DNA of 64,000 nucleotides from Lachnospiraceae bacterium (GTDB lineage: Bacteria > Bacillota > Clostridia > Lachnospirales > Lachnospiraceae): positions 47,111 to 111,110 of the forward strand of contig JAFPWO010000002.1 of the NCBI GenBank assembly GCA_017394885.1. Direction: 5' to 3'. The position numbers were made by a program, and so were the translations under genes. Under the pieces are notes generated by a model. The model saw only the letters and a list, made by a program, of their open reading frames with translations. It searched no databases and had not been told where the DNA came from. Positions within the stretch are counted from its first letter, which is position 1, and each line of letters begins with the position of its first letter. Shown here one piece after another: positions 49,313 to 57,806 of this stretch.

Positions 49313-49356
49313 TCACCTCACGAAGCGGACTGCATCTTTTCACAGAAATAATGTAG

Positions 49357-49384
49357 CATAACGGCCGGGGAAATCCAATCTTTT
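49357..49384. repeat. 28-base intergenic repeat, copy A
   Basis: CATAACGGCCGGGGAAATCC plus AATCTTTT occurs here and, with one base different, at 52866-52893. Both copies lie in the divergent promoter region of a minus-strand enzyme gene and a plus-strand gene of the same theme. On the minus strand it includes a TTGGAT that could be a -35 with a weak -10 (TACATT) 17 bases on. Confidence 0.7.
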
Positions 49385-49464
49385 CCGCCCGGCGGCGCGG
49401 GATGAAAACTTCAGTTTCCGGCCCGTTTGCTGCCGCTTCGCATCTTCCCATTTCGGCAGAGGCA

Positions 49465-49473
49465 TGTTATACT
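49465..49473 (+). promoter_or_regulatory. Extended -10 promoter of ornithine cyclodeaminase-family copy 2
   Basis: TGTTATACT at 49465-49473, about 40 bases upstream of ATG 49511. No good -35. Confidence 0.55.
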
Positions 49474-49510
49474 GAAAACAACAAAACGCTGTAAGGAGGC
49501 AACGGCAAAT

Positions 49511-50626
49511 ATGACGGAATTTCTCTATCTGGACGAAGAAGAAATGATCAAGGCCGGCGCGCTGGATTCCGCCCGCTGCGTCGAAGTAATGGATGAAATG
49601 TTCAGCCTGCTGGGCCAAGGCGACTATATCATGGGCGGCCCGAACCTGAACGAGCACGGCATCCGGGTCTATTTCCCCGACGAACCGAAGTTTGAGGGAA
49701 TGCCCAAGGCCGGTCCGGACAGACGGTTCATGGCCATGGTCGGTTATCTTGGCGGGCGCTTTAAAACGGCCGGGGAAAAATGGTACGGATCCAATATCAT
49801 CAACCCGTCCCGCGGCTTGCCCCGCAGCATTCTGATGATCATGCTGAACAACCCCGATACCTGCGAGCCTTTCGCGCTCTGCTCGGCCAATATTGTCAGC
49901 GCCGTCCGCACCGGCTCGATCCCGGGCGTCGGCGTAAAGTATCTGGCGAATAAGGACGCCTCCGTGATCGGCCTGATCGGCGCGGGCCCGATCCAGAAAG
50001 CCTGCTTGCAGGGCATTATGGTCACGGCCAAAAACGCCAAAGAGATCCGCATCTTCGACATCAACCGCGAAACCGCCGAAAAGTACGGCCTCTGGGCAGA
50101 GGAAGAATACGGCCTGAAATACACGGTATGCGATACGATGGCCGACGCCATTTCCACGGCGGATATCATCTCCAGCGCGACGTCCCGCTTAAGACCGGTC
50201 ATGATCGAGGATGAATGGCTCAAGCCCGGCTCCCTGATCATCTTTACCGGCTCCGGACGGATCGCGGAATCCTATTTTGACACGGCCACGACCTTCTTTG
50301 ACAACTCGCTGATGCACCGGGCCCACATGGACGACGCCCGCCGCGCGAATGTACCCATCGAGGTCAGCTATGCCGGCATGATGGGCGGCGGGATCTATAA
50401 ACTGATCGACGAAGGAAAGCTTCCGCCGGTGGAAGAATTCCCCAGCCTGGGCGAGTGTGCCTGCGGGACTATTCCCGGCCGCAAGAGTCCGGATGAGCGC
50501 ATCTGCCTGATGACGGGCGGCATGGTCACCGAAGACATTGCCTGGTCCTTTGACTGCTATCAGCGCGCGCTGGAGCTCGGTCTCGGACAGAAGCTGAAGA
50601 TCTGGGATACGCCGCACTGGACCTGA
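49511..50626 (+). CDS. Ornithine cyclodeaminase/mu-crystallin family protein, copy 2
   Basis: This 371-residue enzyme is a paralogue of the protein at 45214-46332: they share EFLYL, EEEMIKAG, DRRFMAM, GEKWYGSNIINPSRGLPRSI, and NAD motif LIGAGPIQKA. Differences cluster in the C-terminal third (here AGMMGGGIYKLIDEGKLPP). ATG 49511 follows AAGGAGG; the frame is open upstream to 49427 but that part overlaps the promoter. It stands alone on the plus strand with its own terminator at 50659. The reaction is probably NAD(P)-dependent oxidation, reduction or cyclisation of an amino acid. Confidence 0.85.
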   Translation: MTEFLYLDEEEMIKAGALDSARCVEVMDEMFSLLGQGDYIMGGPNLNEHGIRVYFPDEPKFEGMPKAGPDRRFMAMVGYLGGRFKTAGEKWYGSNIINPSRGLPRSILMIMLNNPDTCEPFALCSANIVSAVRTGSIPGVGVKYLANKDASVIGLIGAGPIQKACLQGIMVTAKNAKEIRIFDINRETAEKYGLWAEEEYGLKYTVCDTMADAISTADIISSATSRLRPVMIEDEWLKPGSLIIFTGSGRIAESYFDTATTFFDNSLMHRAHMDDARRANVPIEVSYAGMMGGGIYKLIDEGKLPPVEEFPSLGECACGTIPGRKSPDERICLMTGGMVTEDIAWSFDCYQRALELGLGQKLKIWDTPHWT

Positions 50627-50658
50627 CGGATTTTTCAAAACCCGGTACGGTGCAAAAA

Positions 50659-50688
50659 GGCAGAGGGCTCCGGCCCCCTGTCTTTTTT
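50659..50688 (+). terminator. Terminator after ornithine cyclodeaminase-family copy 2
   Basis: A stem formed by GGCAGAGGG and CCCCCTGTC around CTCCGG, with one bulged pair, is followed by six T. Confidence 0.7.
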
Positions 50689-50712
50689 GTGCCTCCGAAA
50701 GGAGGAGGGTTT

Positions 50713-52767
50713 TTATATCTGCACCGCTGCCGCATAAGCCGCGCGGGTCGCCTGCTGGATCGTGGCGGGAAGCAGGCAGTCTCCCACCGGGATGACCAGC
50801 TCCGCGCAGCCGAGGAACGCGTCTCTTTCTTCGGTTCTGGGACGCATACCGGTCGCAACGATGATCGTATCCGCCTCGATCGTCTCTTCTTCGCCGCCCT
50901 TATGTTTTACCGTGGCGCAGCCCGGCTCCACCCGGATGCAGAGCGTGTTCAGCATCACACGAACCGGATCGTCGCGCAGCGGCGCCTGGTCGAGCTGGGC
51001 CGTATCCCGGTCATACACGTGATCGAAATACAGCAGGTTGTGATAGACGATGTGCGGGTCCTTCTCATTACTCATGAGCCTGCCGATGGCTTCCACCACC
51101 GTGACCTGCTTCCCCAGATTCTTAAAGTGAAGCGCCGCCTCGCAGCCGACCGAGCCGCCGCCGAGCACCAGTACCTTTTCTCCGACTTTTTCCGGATGGG
51201 AGAAAGCTTCCAGCGCCGTCATAACATGCTCGCCGGAAAGGCCCTCCACCGGCGGGACGGCTTCCTTCGCCCCCAGCGCCACGATCACCACGTCCGCCTT
51301 CTCTTCTTTCGCTATCTCCGGGGTCAGCGCGGTCCCGCATCTGACCGTGATCCGCGGATTCTTTTCCACCTGGGTGATAAGATACTGCCGGTATTTTTCC
51401 AGCAATTCTTTGAAATTCACATATTTTGCGTGGCGGACCTGGCCGCCCAGCTCATCATTTTTCTCGAACAGGACGACTTCATGGCCGCGTTCCGCTGCCG
51501 TGAGCGCCGCCTGCATGCCGGCCGGGCCGCCGCCCGCGACCAGCACCTTTTTCGCCCCCGAAGCCGGCCGTTCCATCGCCCGGCGGATGAATTCCCAGTT
51601 GTTGGAGGGATTGACGGTGCAGCGGCTGTGGCCCACCGGCGTACTGTACAGGCAGCGCAGGCAGCGGATGCAGGGACGGATGTCCTCGGGCCGGCCTTCC
51701 CGCACCTTCAGCGCCCAGTCGGGATCCGCGATATGGGACCGTGCCATGGCCACGAAATCACAGGCGCCTTCCGCCAGCAGCTGCTCCGCCAGATACGGAT
51801 CGTTGATGGCCCCGACCGCATCGACCGGGATGTGCACATGCTTTTTCATTTCCCGAGCCAGATAGCTGTTGCAGGCGTCTTTGAGGAAAAATGTGGGATG
51901 CGTGATCACCAGCGAATGAAGCCCGGAGCGGATACCCACGGAACACTGGATGATATCGACGCTGTCCTGCAGAAGCTCCGCGGTCCGGACGGCTTCTTCG
52001 ATCGAAAGCCCGTCATCGACGAATTCATTCACGCTGAAGCGGATCTCCAGGATCATATCCCGGCCGATCCGCTGCCGGATGCGCTCCAGCACCATCTTCG
52101 GGAATTTCACGCGGTTTTCGATACTCCCGCCGTATTCATCCGTCCGGTGGTTTTCATGCGGCGAGAGGAACTGATGCAGCAGCCAGCCGTGGCCGCAGTG
52201 CACGACGACCATATTAAAGCCGCCCCGCTTCGCCATGAGCGCCGCGGCCGCAAAATACTCCGCGACGTCCTCCATATCCTGCGGCGTCATCTCCCGCACG
52301 TGGACTTTGTCACTGTCGTCGCCGTTTGCCAGCTGGTCAAAATGCGCCGCGTTCTTCATCACGCACTCGGAAGGGCCCATCGGTTCCACCCCGGGGACCG
52401 CGGGCTCCGCGACTTTCCCCGCATGGGAAAGCTCGAGCGCCGCCACCGCGCCGAAGCCGCGGACCGCATCGGAGACCAGATGCATCGTCTTTAAGCTCTT
52501 CTCGCTGAAATCAAAATGGTTCGTGCTTACACTGTATCTCGGATCCACGCCGCATTCACTGGTCGTAACGATGCCGGCGCCGCCCCGGGCAATAGCCCCG
52601 TAATAGAAGGCCGCCGCCTCCGTAAAATGGTCAAAGCCATCTGGGCCTTTCTCCAGGATGTTCGGCCCGCCGTTCTGCGGTGCGGAGATCACCCGGTTCC
52701 GGATAAACTGCCCGCGAAGGATCATCGGCTTCATCAGGTGCGGGAAATTACTGCGGTTCTCTGTCAT
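50713..52767 (-). CDS. Old-yellow-enzyme family FMN/FAD/Fe-S reductase
   Basis: The 684-residue enzyme has an FMN TIM-barrel (1-370, opening FPHLMKPM and QFIRNRVISAPQ), a cysteine motif for a [4Fe-4S] cluster (CIRCLRC and HSRC near 335-355), and an FAD/NAD(P) part (AGGGPAGMQAALTAAERG and VLGGGSVGCEAALHF). This is the domain order of 2,4-dienoyl-CoA reductase, trimethylamine dehydrogenase and bile-acid Bai enzymes. It likely reduces an activated C=C bond or oxidises an amine. ATG 52767 has an AAGGAGG upstream; longer start 52887 is rejected. The N-terminal part is read from a promoter region holding repeat copy B. Confidence 0.9.
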   Translation of the reverse strand: MTENRSNFPHLMKPMILRGQFIRNRVISAPQNGGPNILEKGPDGFDHFTEAAAFYYGAIARGGAGIVTTSECGVDPRYSVSTNHFDFSEKSLKTMHLVSDAVRGFGAVAALELSHAGKVAEPAVPGVEPMGPSECVMKNAAHFDQLANGDDSDKVHVREMTPQDMEDVAEYFAAAALMAKRGGFNMVVVHCGHGWLLHQFLSPHENHRTDEYGGSIENRVKFPKMVLERIRQRIGRDMILEIRFSVNEFVDDGLSIEEAVRTAELLQDSVDIIQCSVGIRSGLHSLVITHPTFFLKDACNSYLAREMKKHVHIPVDAVGAINDPYLAEQLLAEGACDFVAMARSHIADPDWALKVREGRPEDIRPCIRCLRCLYSTPVGHSRCTVNPSNNWEFIRRAMERPASGAKKVLVAGGGPAGMQAALTAAERGHEVVLFEKNDELGGQVRHAKYVNFKELLEKYRQYLITQVEKNPRITVRCGTALTPEIAKEEKADVVIVALGAKEAVPPVEGLSGEHVMTALEAFSHPEKVGEKVLVLGGGSVGCEAALHFKNLGKQVTVVEAIGRLMSNEKDPHIVYHNLLYFDHVYDRDTAQLDQAPLRDDPVRVMLNTLCIRVEPGCATVKHKGGEEETIEADTIIVATGMRPRTEERDAFLGCAELVIPVGDCLLPATIQQATRAAYAAAVQI

Positions 52768-52865
52768 AGCTTTCCTCCTTAGAAATGACCTGCAGGAAAG
52801 CAGAAAAAATGTTTTTCTGCCATGGGAACATTGGATAAAACGGCTTGAAAACAATAACACTCTAC

Positions 52866-52893
52866 CATAACGGCCGGGAAAATCCAATCTTTT
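52866..52893. repeat. 28-base intergenic repeat, copy B
   Basis: Matches copy A (49357-49384) at 27 of 28 positions. It lies about 100 bases upstream of the flavin reductase start and about 85 bases before the plus-strand -10 of the APC permease gene. The interval 52768-53070 contains no gene besides these signals. Confidence 0.7.
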
Positions 52894-52973
52894 TCTTCCG
52901 GCCTGCCCGGGCTGCCCTTCGCACTTTTTGCTTTTTCTCTGCCGGCGCCCATCTTTCCATCATCATAAGGACG

Positions 52974-52982
52974 TGGTATAGT
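52974..52982 (+). promoter_or_regulatory. Extended -10 promoter of the second APC permease
   Basis: TGGTATAGT at 52974-52982. Transcription would begin near 52989, after the alternative GTG start at 52981, which favours the ATG at 53071. Confidence 0.5.
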
Positions 52983-53070
52983 GAGGGATAGAATCCGGCC
53001 GCTGAAAAAGCTCTCATCCGGCGCCCGCGGCGCCGTTTTCAGACCGAAGAACGAAGAGGTTTCACAGCAG

Positions 53071-54486
53071 ATGAGCAGGAATTCTTCCGAACCGCAGAAA
53101 TTTCAAAAGAACCTGAACCCCGTGAGCGTCTGGTCGCTGGCCTTCGGCTGCATCATCGGATGGGGCGCGTTCATGATGCCCGGCACCACCTTCCTGCCCT
53201 CCGCCGGCCCGCTGGGGACGGCCGTCGCCATGGCTGTCGGCGCCGTGATCATGATCGTGATCTCCTTCAGCTACAGCTATATGGTGAAGCGCTATCCGAA
53301 CGGCGGCGGCGAGTTTGCCTACACCCGCATGTTTTTCGGGCCGAAGCACGCTTTCTGGTGCGCCTGGTTTCTGGCGCTCGCTTTCATCGCCAACGTGCCC
53401 ATGAATTCCACGGCGCTCGGGCTGATGAGCCGGAAACTGTTTTTCGGAGTCTTTCAGTTCGGCCGCATGTATGCCGTGGCGGGCTATGATATTTATCTCG
53501 GAGAAGTGATCCTGGCGGTTCTGGCACTGACCGTTCTTTCCGTGATCAGTATCCTGGGCACGAAGGAAACCGGGGTCGCCGATACGGTCATGGCCTTTTC
53601 TCTGGCGCTCTCCTTCCTGATCATTCTGATCGCCGCGCTTTTCAGCCCGGTCACCGCCTGGGAAAACCTGCAGCCTCTCTGGAACGCGAAGCCCGGCGTA
53701 GGCGCGAAGGAGGTCCTCGCCGGGATCCTTGCCGTCGTCGCCGTGACGCCCTGGGCCTACGTAGGCTTCGGCACCATTCCGCAGGAAGTGGAAGAATTCA
53801 GCTTTTCCTCCCGGAAAGTGATCCGGATCATGGTGATCGCCATCCTGTTCGGATGTACGGTCTATACCTGCAATACGCTGGTCACTGCCGCCGCCTCGCC
53901 CGACTGGACGGCTTTTATTCAGGAACACGACTGGGCCGTCGGCGCCGCCGTCGAGGCGCTGATGGGGATCCCGGGGCTTGTTGTGCTGGGCATTGCCATC
54001 AGCTGCGCGATCCTGACCGGGATCCTCGGCTTTCTGACGGCGACCAGCCGCCTGCTCTATTTCATGGCCGGGCAGGGCGTCCTTCCGCCATGGTTCGGGC
54101 GGCTGCATCCCAAGTACCATACGCCTTCGAATGCGATCCTTTTCTGCCTTGCCTTCTCGCTGATCGGTCCCTTCTTTGGACGGACCGCGCTGGGCTGGTT
54201 CGTGGATATGTCGGCGATCGGCGCCGCGATCGGGTACGGCTACACGAATCTGTGCGCAAAAAAAGCGCTGCGCCTGGATAAAGGCGCAGCGGATACGCGT
54301 TCTCTGACGCTTCTGACCGGGCTCGGCGCAGTGTTCTCCGTATTCTTTCTTGTGATGCTCCTGGTGCCCGGCATGCCCGGGTGCCTGACGGCGCCTTCCT
54401 ACATCCTGCTGTTTGCCTGGATCCTTCTCGGCATCGTTTTCCATGCCGTGATAAACAGAAAGGCGAAAAACCGCGGGACAGGGTAA
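53071..54486 (+). CDS. APC family amino acid permease, second copy
   Basis: The 471-residue protein has about twelve transmembrane helices, with NPVSVWSLAFGCIIGWGAFM in helix 1. It differs clearly from the permease at 43684-45150. It is divergent from the flavin reductase gene and shares with it the promoter region that carries the 28-base repeat, so it may import the substrate of that enzyme. ATG 53071 has a weak AGAGG ribosome site and agrees with the family length; an in-frame GTG at 52981 would begin inside the promoter. Confidence 0.88.
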   Translation: MSRNSSEPQKFQKNLNPVSVWSLAFGCIIGWGAFMMPGTTFLPSAGPLGTAVAMAVGAVIMIVISFSYSYMVKRYPNGGGEFAYTRMFFGPKHAFWCAWFLALAFIANVPMNSTALGLMSRKLFFGVFQFGRMYAVAGYDIYLGEVILAVLALTVLSVISILGTKETGVADTVMAFSLALSFLIILIAALFSPVTAWENLQPLWNAKPGVGAKEVLAGILAVVAVTPWAYVGFGTIPQEVEEFSFSSRKVIRIMVIAILFGCTVYTCNTLVTAAASPDWTAFIQEHDWAVGAAVEALMGIPGLVVLGIAISCAILTGILGFLTATSRLLYFMAGQGVLPPWFGRLHPKYHTPSNAILFCLAFSLIGPFFGRTALGWFVDMSAIGAAIGYGYTNLCAKKALRLDKGAADTRSLTLLTGLGAVFSVFFLVMLLVPGMPGCLTAPSYILLFAWILLGIVFHAVINRKAKNRGTG

Positions 54487-54523
54487 TCCCTTATTTCTCT
54501 TCTGCCTGCTCAGGAAACATCCG

Positions 54524-54554
54524 CGTCTTTGAGGCTTCTCAAAGACGTTTTTTT
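54524..54554 (+). terminator. Terminator of the second APC permease gene
   Basis: CGTCTTTGAG (54524-54533) pairs perfectly with CTCAAAGACG (54538-54547) around GCTT, followed by seven T. Confidence 0.92.
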
Positions 54555-54573
54555 GCCGTCCATTCCGAAAGCC

Positions 54574-55227
54574 TTACAGATCGATCTTCTCGAAATGACG
54601 AATTGACGCGGCCTGCGAGAAAGTGGTGAGCAGCACGAAGGCCGCCGCGCCGCCTGCCAAAAATGCCAGCTGCAGCGGCATCTCCGTAAAGCCGAAGGCG
54701 TTGACGGCCTCCAGTCCCGGGATATGGTGCAGCGCTTCCGCGATCCCCACGGTCACGAAAAAGACGACCAGGAAGGCGATGAACGGCTTTCCGAAATAGT
54801 AGGCCGTCCGGAAGAATCCGCCCAGGAAGACCAGATTGAAGACGCCGAACACCAGCAGCACGAAGCCGAGGTAGACGAAGTTCGCATTCATCATGACGTT
54901 GGTCCGGTAGACCGGCGAATCGGCCAGGACCGTCATCCGAAGAAGCGTAAGCGCCGTCATCAGCACGAAGCCGCAGCCCTCGATCAGTACGGCGAACGCA
55001 TATTTTGCCCGCACGACATCGCACTTGGCGACCGGCAGCAGGGCAGAATAGACCACGTCGTTGTTCTCGCGGCAGCGCTGAACGGACTGGAAGATCCCGA
55101 ACACGATGAAGAAAGAGCCCATCAGGATCGGATAGCCGGGGATCAGCGTCATCAGGGCGAACGCAAGGAAAATATAGGACAGCGCGGACGCGCTGAGCTT
55201 CATCTCTTTTTTCAGCAGTTTACCCAT
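54574..55227 (-). CDS. ABC-2 type transporter permease
   Basis: The 217-residue protein has about five hydrophobic helices and a short basic start (MGKLLKKEMKLSASALSYIF). Size and neighbour fit an ABC-2 permease of an exporter or lantibiotic/antibiotic-type efflux system. Its start overlaps the ATPase gene by eight bases, so the reading frame begins at ATG 55227, not at the longer frame inside the ATPase gene. What it transports is not evident. Confidence 0.82.
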   Translation of the reverse strand: MGKLLKKEMKLSASALSYIFLAFALMTLIPGYPILMGSFFIVFGIFQSVQRCRENNDVVYSALLPVAKCDVVRAKYAFAVLIEGCGFVLMTALTLLRMTVLADSPVYRTNVMMNANFVYLGFVLLVFGVFNLVFLGGFFRTAYYFGKPFIAFLVVFFVTVGIAEALHHIPGLEAVNAFGFTEMPLQLAFLAGGAAAFVLLTTFSQAASIRHFEKIDL

Positions 55228-55942
55228 GGCGCACGCTCCTTTCAAGGCGCAGCATCGTCTCCTCCAGCGTCTCGCCGGCCTCGCCCAGCTCCCGGCGGAA
55301 GCTCTCCGTATCCGACGCGCGGACGATGGCGCCTTCGCGGATATAGATGATGTCGTCGGCGCATTTTTCAAGATCCGAGGTGATATGCGTCGAGAACAGG
55401 ATGGCGACGCCCCTCTCCTTCAGCATCAGGAACATATCCAGCAGCTCGTCCCGCGAAAACGGGTCCAGCCCGCTGGTCGGCTCGTCCAGGATCAGCACTT
55501 CGGCCCGGTGGGAAAGGGCCACGGCCAGATTGCATTTGACCTTCATGCCTTCCGAAAGCTCGGCCGGCGCCTTGTTTTCGTCAAGCGAAAAGAGCGTCAT
55601 ATACTCCCGCCAGGCGGCTTCGTCCCAGTTCGGGTAAAAGCTCCTTGTCACCGCAGCGAGATCCTTCAGTTTTTTCTTCGGGTAATAGTTTACGGTTCCC
55701 GTCGAATAGCCGATGCGCTGCTTGATCGCGGCTTCGTTATCCTTCAGCGGCAGCCCGAAATAGCGGACCTCGCCGCTCAGAGGATGCACCAGATTCAGCA
55801 TGGACTTGATGGTAGTCGTCTTGCCCGCGCCGTTGCGGCCGATAAAGCCGGCGATCCGCCCCTCTTCCAGGGCGAAAGAGACCTCCTGCAGGCGGAAGGC
55901 CGGGTATTCCTTGCTTAAGCGATCCACTTCCACGATACTCAT
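55220..55942 (-). CDS. ABC-2 exporter ATPase
   Basis: This 240-residue ATPase has Walker A GRNGAGKTTTIKSML, signature LSEGMKVKCNLAVALS (a variant of LSGGQ), Walker B VLILDEPTSGLDP and switch His in FSTHI. It powers the ABC-2 permease encoded just downstream. It overlaps the AbrB-family gene by four bases upstream and the permease gene downstream, so all three are coupled. It resembles YtrB/BcrA-type ATPases of Firmicutes. Confidence 0.93.
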   Translation of the reverse strand: MSIVEVDRLSKEYPAFRLQEVSFALEEGRIAGFIGRNGAGKTTTIKSMLNLVHPLSGEVRYFGLPLKDNEAAIKQRIGYSTGTVNYYPKKKLKDLAAVTRSFYPNWDEAAWREYMTLFSLDENKAPAELSEGMKVKCNLAVALSHRAEVLILDEPTSGLDPFSRDELLDMFLMLKERGVAILFSTHITSDLEKCADDIIYIREGAIVRASDTESFRRELGEAGETLEETMLRLERSVRHG

Positions 55943-56175
55943 TGCCCGGGCCCTCCGAACATCCTGAGGTGCATCTGGTCGATCTGCGATTTGGGCGGGA
56001 TGGCGATGCCGCGATCCTTGTCGCCGAGCAGCAGCAGAACGTCTCCGGGCCTGATCCCGAAGATTTCTCTGGCCTGCTTGGGGATCACGATCTGGCCCTT
56101 CTCCCCGACCGTTGCGGTCCAGGCGTATTTGCCTTCCGGCCCGCTGAACGTCATGTCTTCCGGTCCGCTCATCAT
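55939..56175 (-). CDS. AbrB/SpoVT-type DNA-binding regulator
   Basis: The 78-residue protein carries the swapped-hairpin DNA-binding domain: ATVGEKGQIVIPKQAREIFGIRPGDVLLLLGD. It ends in MFGGPGQ, overlapping the ATPase start. ATG 56175 follows GGAGGAAAG; the frame is open to 56208 within the operator. It most likely controls its own operon with the ABC-2 genes, through the palindrome at 56190-56216. GntR-type regulators normally accompany such transporters, so AbrB is less common. Confidence 0.88.
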   Translation of the reverse strand: MMSGPEDMTFSGPEGKYAWTATVGEKGQIVIPKQAREIFGIRPGDVLLLLGDKDRGIAIPPKSQIDQMHLRMFGGPGQ

Positions 56176-56189
56176 CTTTCCTCCAAGTT

Positions 56190-56236
56190 GGTATGATTTG
56201 TATAACAAATTATACCATATGATTTCCCGTTGTCAA
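56190..56236 (-). promoter_or_regulatory. Strong promoter with 27-base palindrome upstream of the AbrB-ABC operon
   Basis: Minus-strand consensus TTGACA (56236-56231), 16 bases and TATAAT (56214-56209). A 27-base near-palindrome (56190-56216: arms GGTATgATTTGT and ACAAATtATACC) covers the -10 and start point, so an operator bound there would shut the promoter. Confidence 0.8.
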
Positions 56237-56261
56237 CCCCCGGACCGACAGAATAACAGAA

Positions 56262-56285
56262 GAGCCGGGGGCGATCCCCCGGCTC
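56262..56285. terminator. Terminator after the sugar isomerase operon
   Basis: GAGCCGGGGG (56262-56271) pairs with CCCCCGGCTC (56276-56285) around CGAT. T residues after it on the minus strand are interrupted, so it may be a weak rho-independent terminator. Confidence 0.65.
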
Positions 56286-56332
56286 TCCTGTCAGATTTTT
56301 ACACCGGCCTTGCCGTCCGTCTGCATTTCCGC

Positions 56333-57805
56333 TCAGCTGAACGGATTCTCCGTCGGATACGGCAGGCTCTTCGGCTGATTGTATCCGATATCCTTCACGC
56401 CCAGGAAGCGGAAAATCTCGAAGAGCGCTTTGCCGAAGTGGCCGAAGGCCACTGCGCCGTGATGCGGGAAGTGCTTCTCCAGCAGCACGTGGCGGTAGAA
56501 GCGTCCCATCTCCGGGATCGCGAATACACCGATGCCGCCGAAGCTCGTCGTGGCCACCGGCAGGACCTCGCCCTGCGCCACATAGGAGCGGAGCACGCCT
56601 TCGCTGTCGCACTGCAGGCGGAAGAAGGTGATCTCGCCGGGCGCAATATCGCCCTCGAGCGTGCCGCGGGTAATATCGGGCGTCCCGCCGTTTTCCAGCA
56701 GGCGGTTCTGGATCAGCTGATATTTGACCGCCCGGTCGGCGCACATCTTGCAGCTCGGCGTATTGCCGCAGTGGAAGCCCATGAAGGTGTCGGTCAGGAC
56801 GTAATCATATTTGCCCCTGATCTGGCTTTCCCACATGGAGGCCGGCACAGAGTTGTTGATATCCAGCAGGGTGACCGCATCTCCGGAGATGCAGGCGCCG
56901 ATATATTCGCTGAGCGCCCCGTAAATATCCACCTCGCAGGCGACCGGAATACCGCGGGAAGCCAGGCGGGAATTGACGTAGCAGGGCTCAAAACCGAACT
57001 GTTCCGGGAAGGCCGGCCAGCACTTGTTCGCGAATGCGACGTATTTGCGCGCGCCTTTGTGGGCCTCGGCCCAGTCGAGCAGCGTCAGTTCGAACTGCGC
57101 CATGCGGTCCAGAAGGTCGGGATAGTATTTGCCCTCTCCCATCTCGGCCGCCATGTCCGCCGAAACTTCCGGAATGCGCGGATCGTTCGCGTGCGCCTTG
57201 TAGGACACGAGAAGGTCTAGCTCCGAGTTTTCTTCGACTTCGACGCCAAGCTCATACAGCCCTTTGATCGGGGCGTTGCAGGCGAAGAAATCCTGCGGGC
57301 GGGGGCCGAAGGTGATGATCTTCAGGTTCTTCACACCGACCACCGCGCGGGCGATCACCGCAAATTCTCTGATCATGCCGGCGATATCTTCCGCGGTCCC
57401 GACCGGATAAGCCGGAATGTAGCCGGGCAGATGCCGCATGCCCAGGTTGTAGGAGCAGTTCAGCATGCCGCAGTATGCGTCGCCTCTCCCGTTGATCAGG
57501 TCGCCGTCGCCTTCGGCTGCCGCCGCAAACATGCAGGGGCCGTCAAAGTATTTCGCGATCAGCGTCTCCGGCGTCTCGGGGCCGAAATTGCCGAGGAATA
57601 CCACCAGCGCGTTGCAGCCGGCGGCCTTTACATCTTCCACCGCCTTCAGCATATCGGTTTCGTTCTCCACCGTGACTTTGCACTCATAGATATCCCCGTA
57701 CGCAGCGGCAATGGCAGCGCGGCGTCTTTCGGACAGCGCGATCGGGAAACAGTCACGGCTGACGGCGATCAGGCCGAGTTTGATTTCGGGAATATTCGTC
57801 ATCAT
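56333..57805 (-). CDS. L-fucose/L-arabinose isomerase-family protein
   Basis: The 490-residue protein belongs to the L-fucose/L-arabinose isomerase superfamily: an N-terminal domain with EIKLGLIAVSRDCFPI, a middle part (ALVVFLGNFGPETPE, CWPAFPEQFG) and a C-terminal domain with LEKHFPHHGAVAFGHFG. It should convert an aldose to a ketose with a divalent metal. Upstream kinase resembles xylulokinase, so the pair may work on D-xylose, L-arabinose or D-arabinose-like sugar; the exact one is unknown. ATG 57805 has GGAGG upstream and lies one base beyond the preceding gene's stop. Confidence 0.85.
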   Translation of the reverse strand: MMTNIPEIKLGLIAVSRDCFPIALSERRRAAIAAAYGDIYECKVTVENETDMLKAVEDVKAAGCNALVVFLGNFGPETPETLIAKYFDGPCMFAAAAEGDGDLINGRGDAYCGMLNCSYNLGMRHLPGYIPAYPVGTAEDIAGMIREFAVIARAVVGVKNLKIITFGPRPQDFFACNAPIKGLYELGVEVEENSELDLLVSYKAHANDPRIPEVSADMAAEMGEGKYYPDLLDRMAQFELTLLDWAEAHKGARKYVAFANKCWPAFPEQFGFEPCYVNSRLASRGIPVACEVDIYGALSEYIGACISGDAVTLLDINNSVPASMWESQIRGKYDYVLTDTFMGFHCGNTPSCKMCADRAVKYQLIQNRLLENGGTPDITRGTLEGDIAPGEITFFRLQCDSEGVLRSYVAQGEVLPVATTSFGGIGVFAIPEMGRFYRHVLLEKHFPHHGAVAFGHFGKALFEIFRFLGVKDIGYNQPKSLPYPTENPFS

Positions 57806-57806
57806 C

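Noticed and set aside
52768..52887. Forty-codon extension of the flavin reductase
   Set aside because: AAGGAGG lies before ATG 52767 and the extension overlaps the repeat and promoter region.
53062..54444. Minus-strand frame of 460 codons opposite the second APC permease gene
   Set aside because: Antisense shadow with charged low-complexity composition; the plus-strand permease is clear.
47628..54486. Mobile element carrying the second ornithine cyclodeaminase-family gene
   Set aside because: Two copies of a 28-base element might suggest mobility, but they are in the same orientation beside genes that run divergently, without transposase or target repeats, and base composition equals the surroundings.
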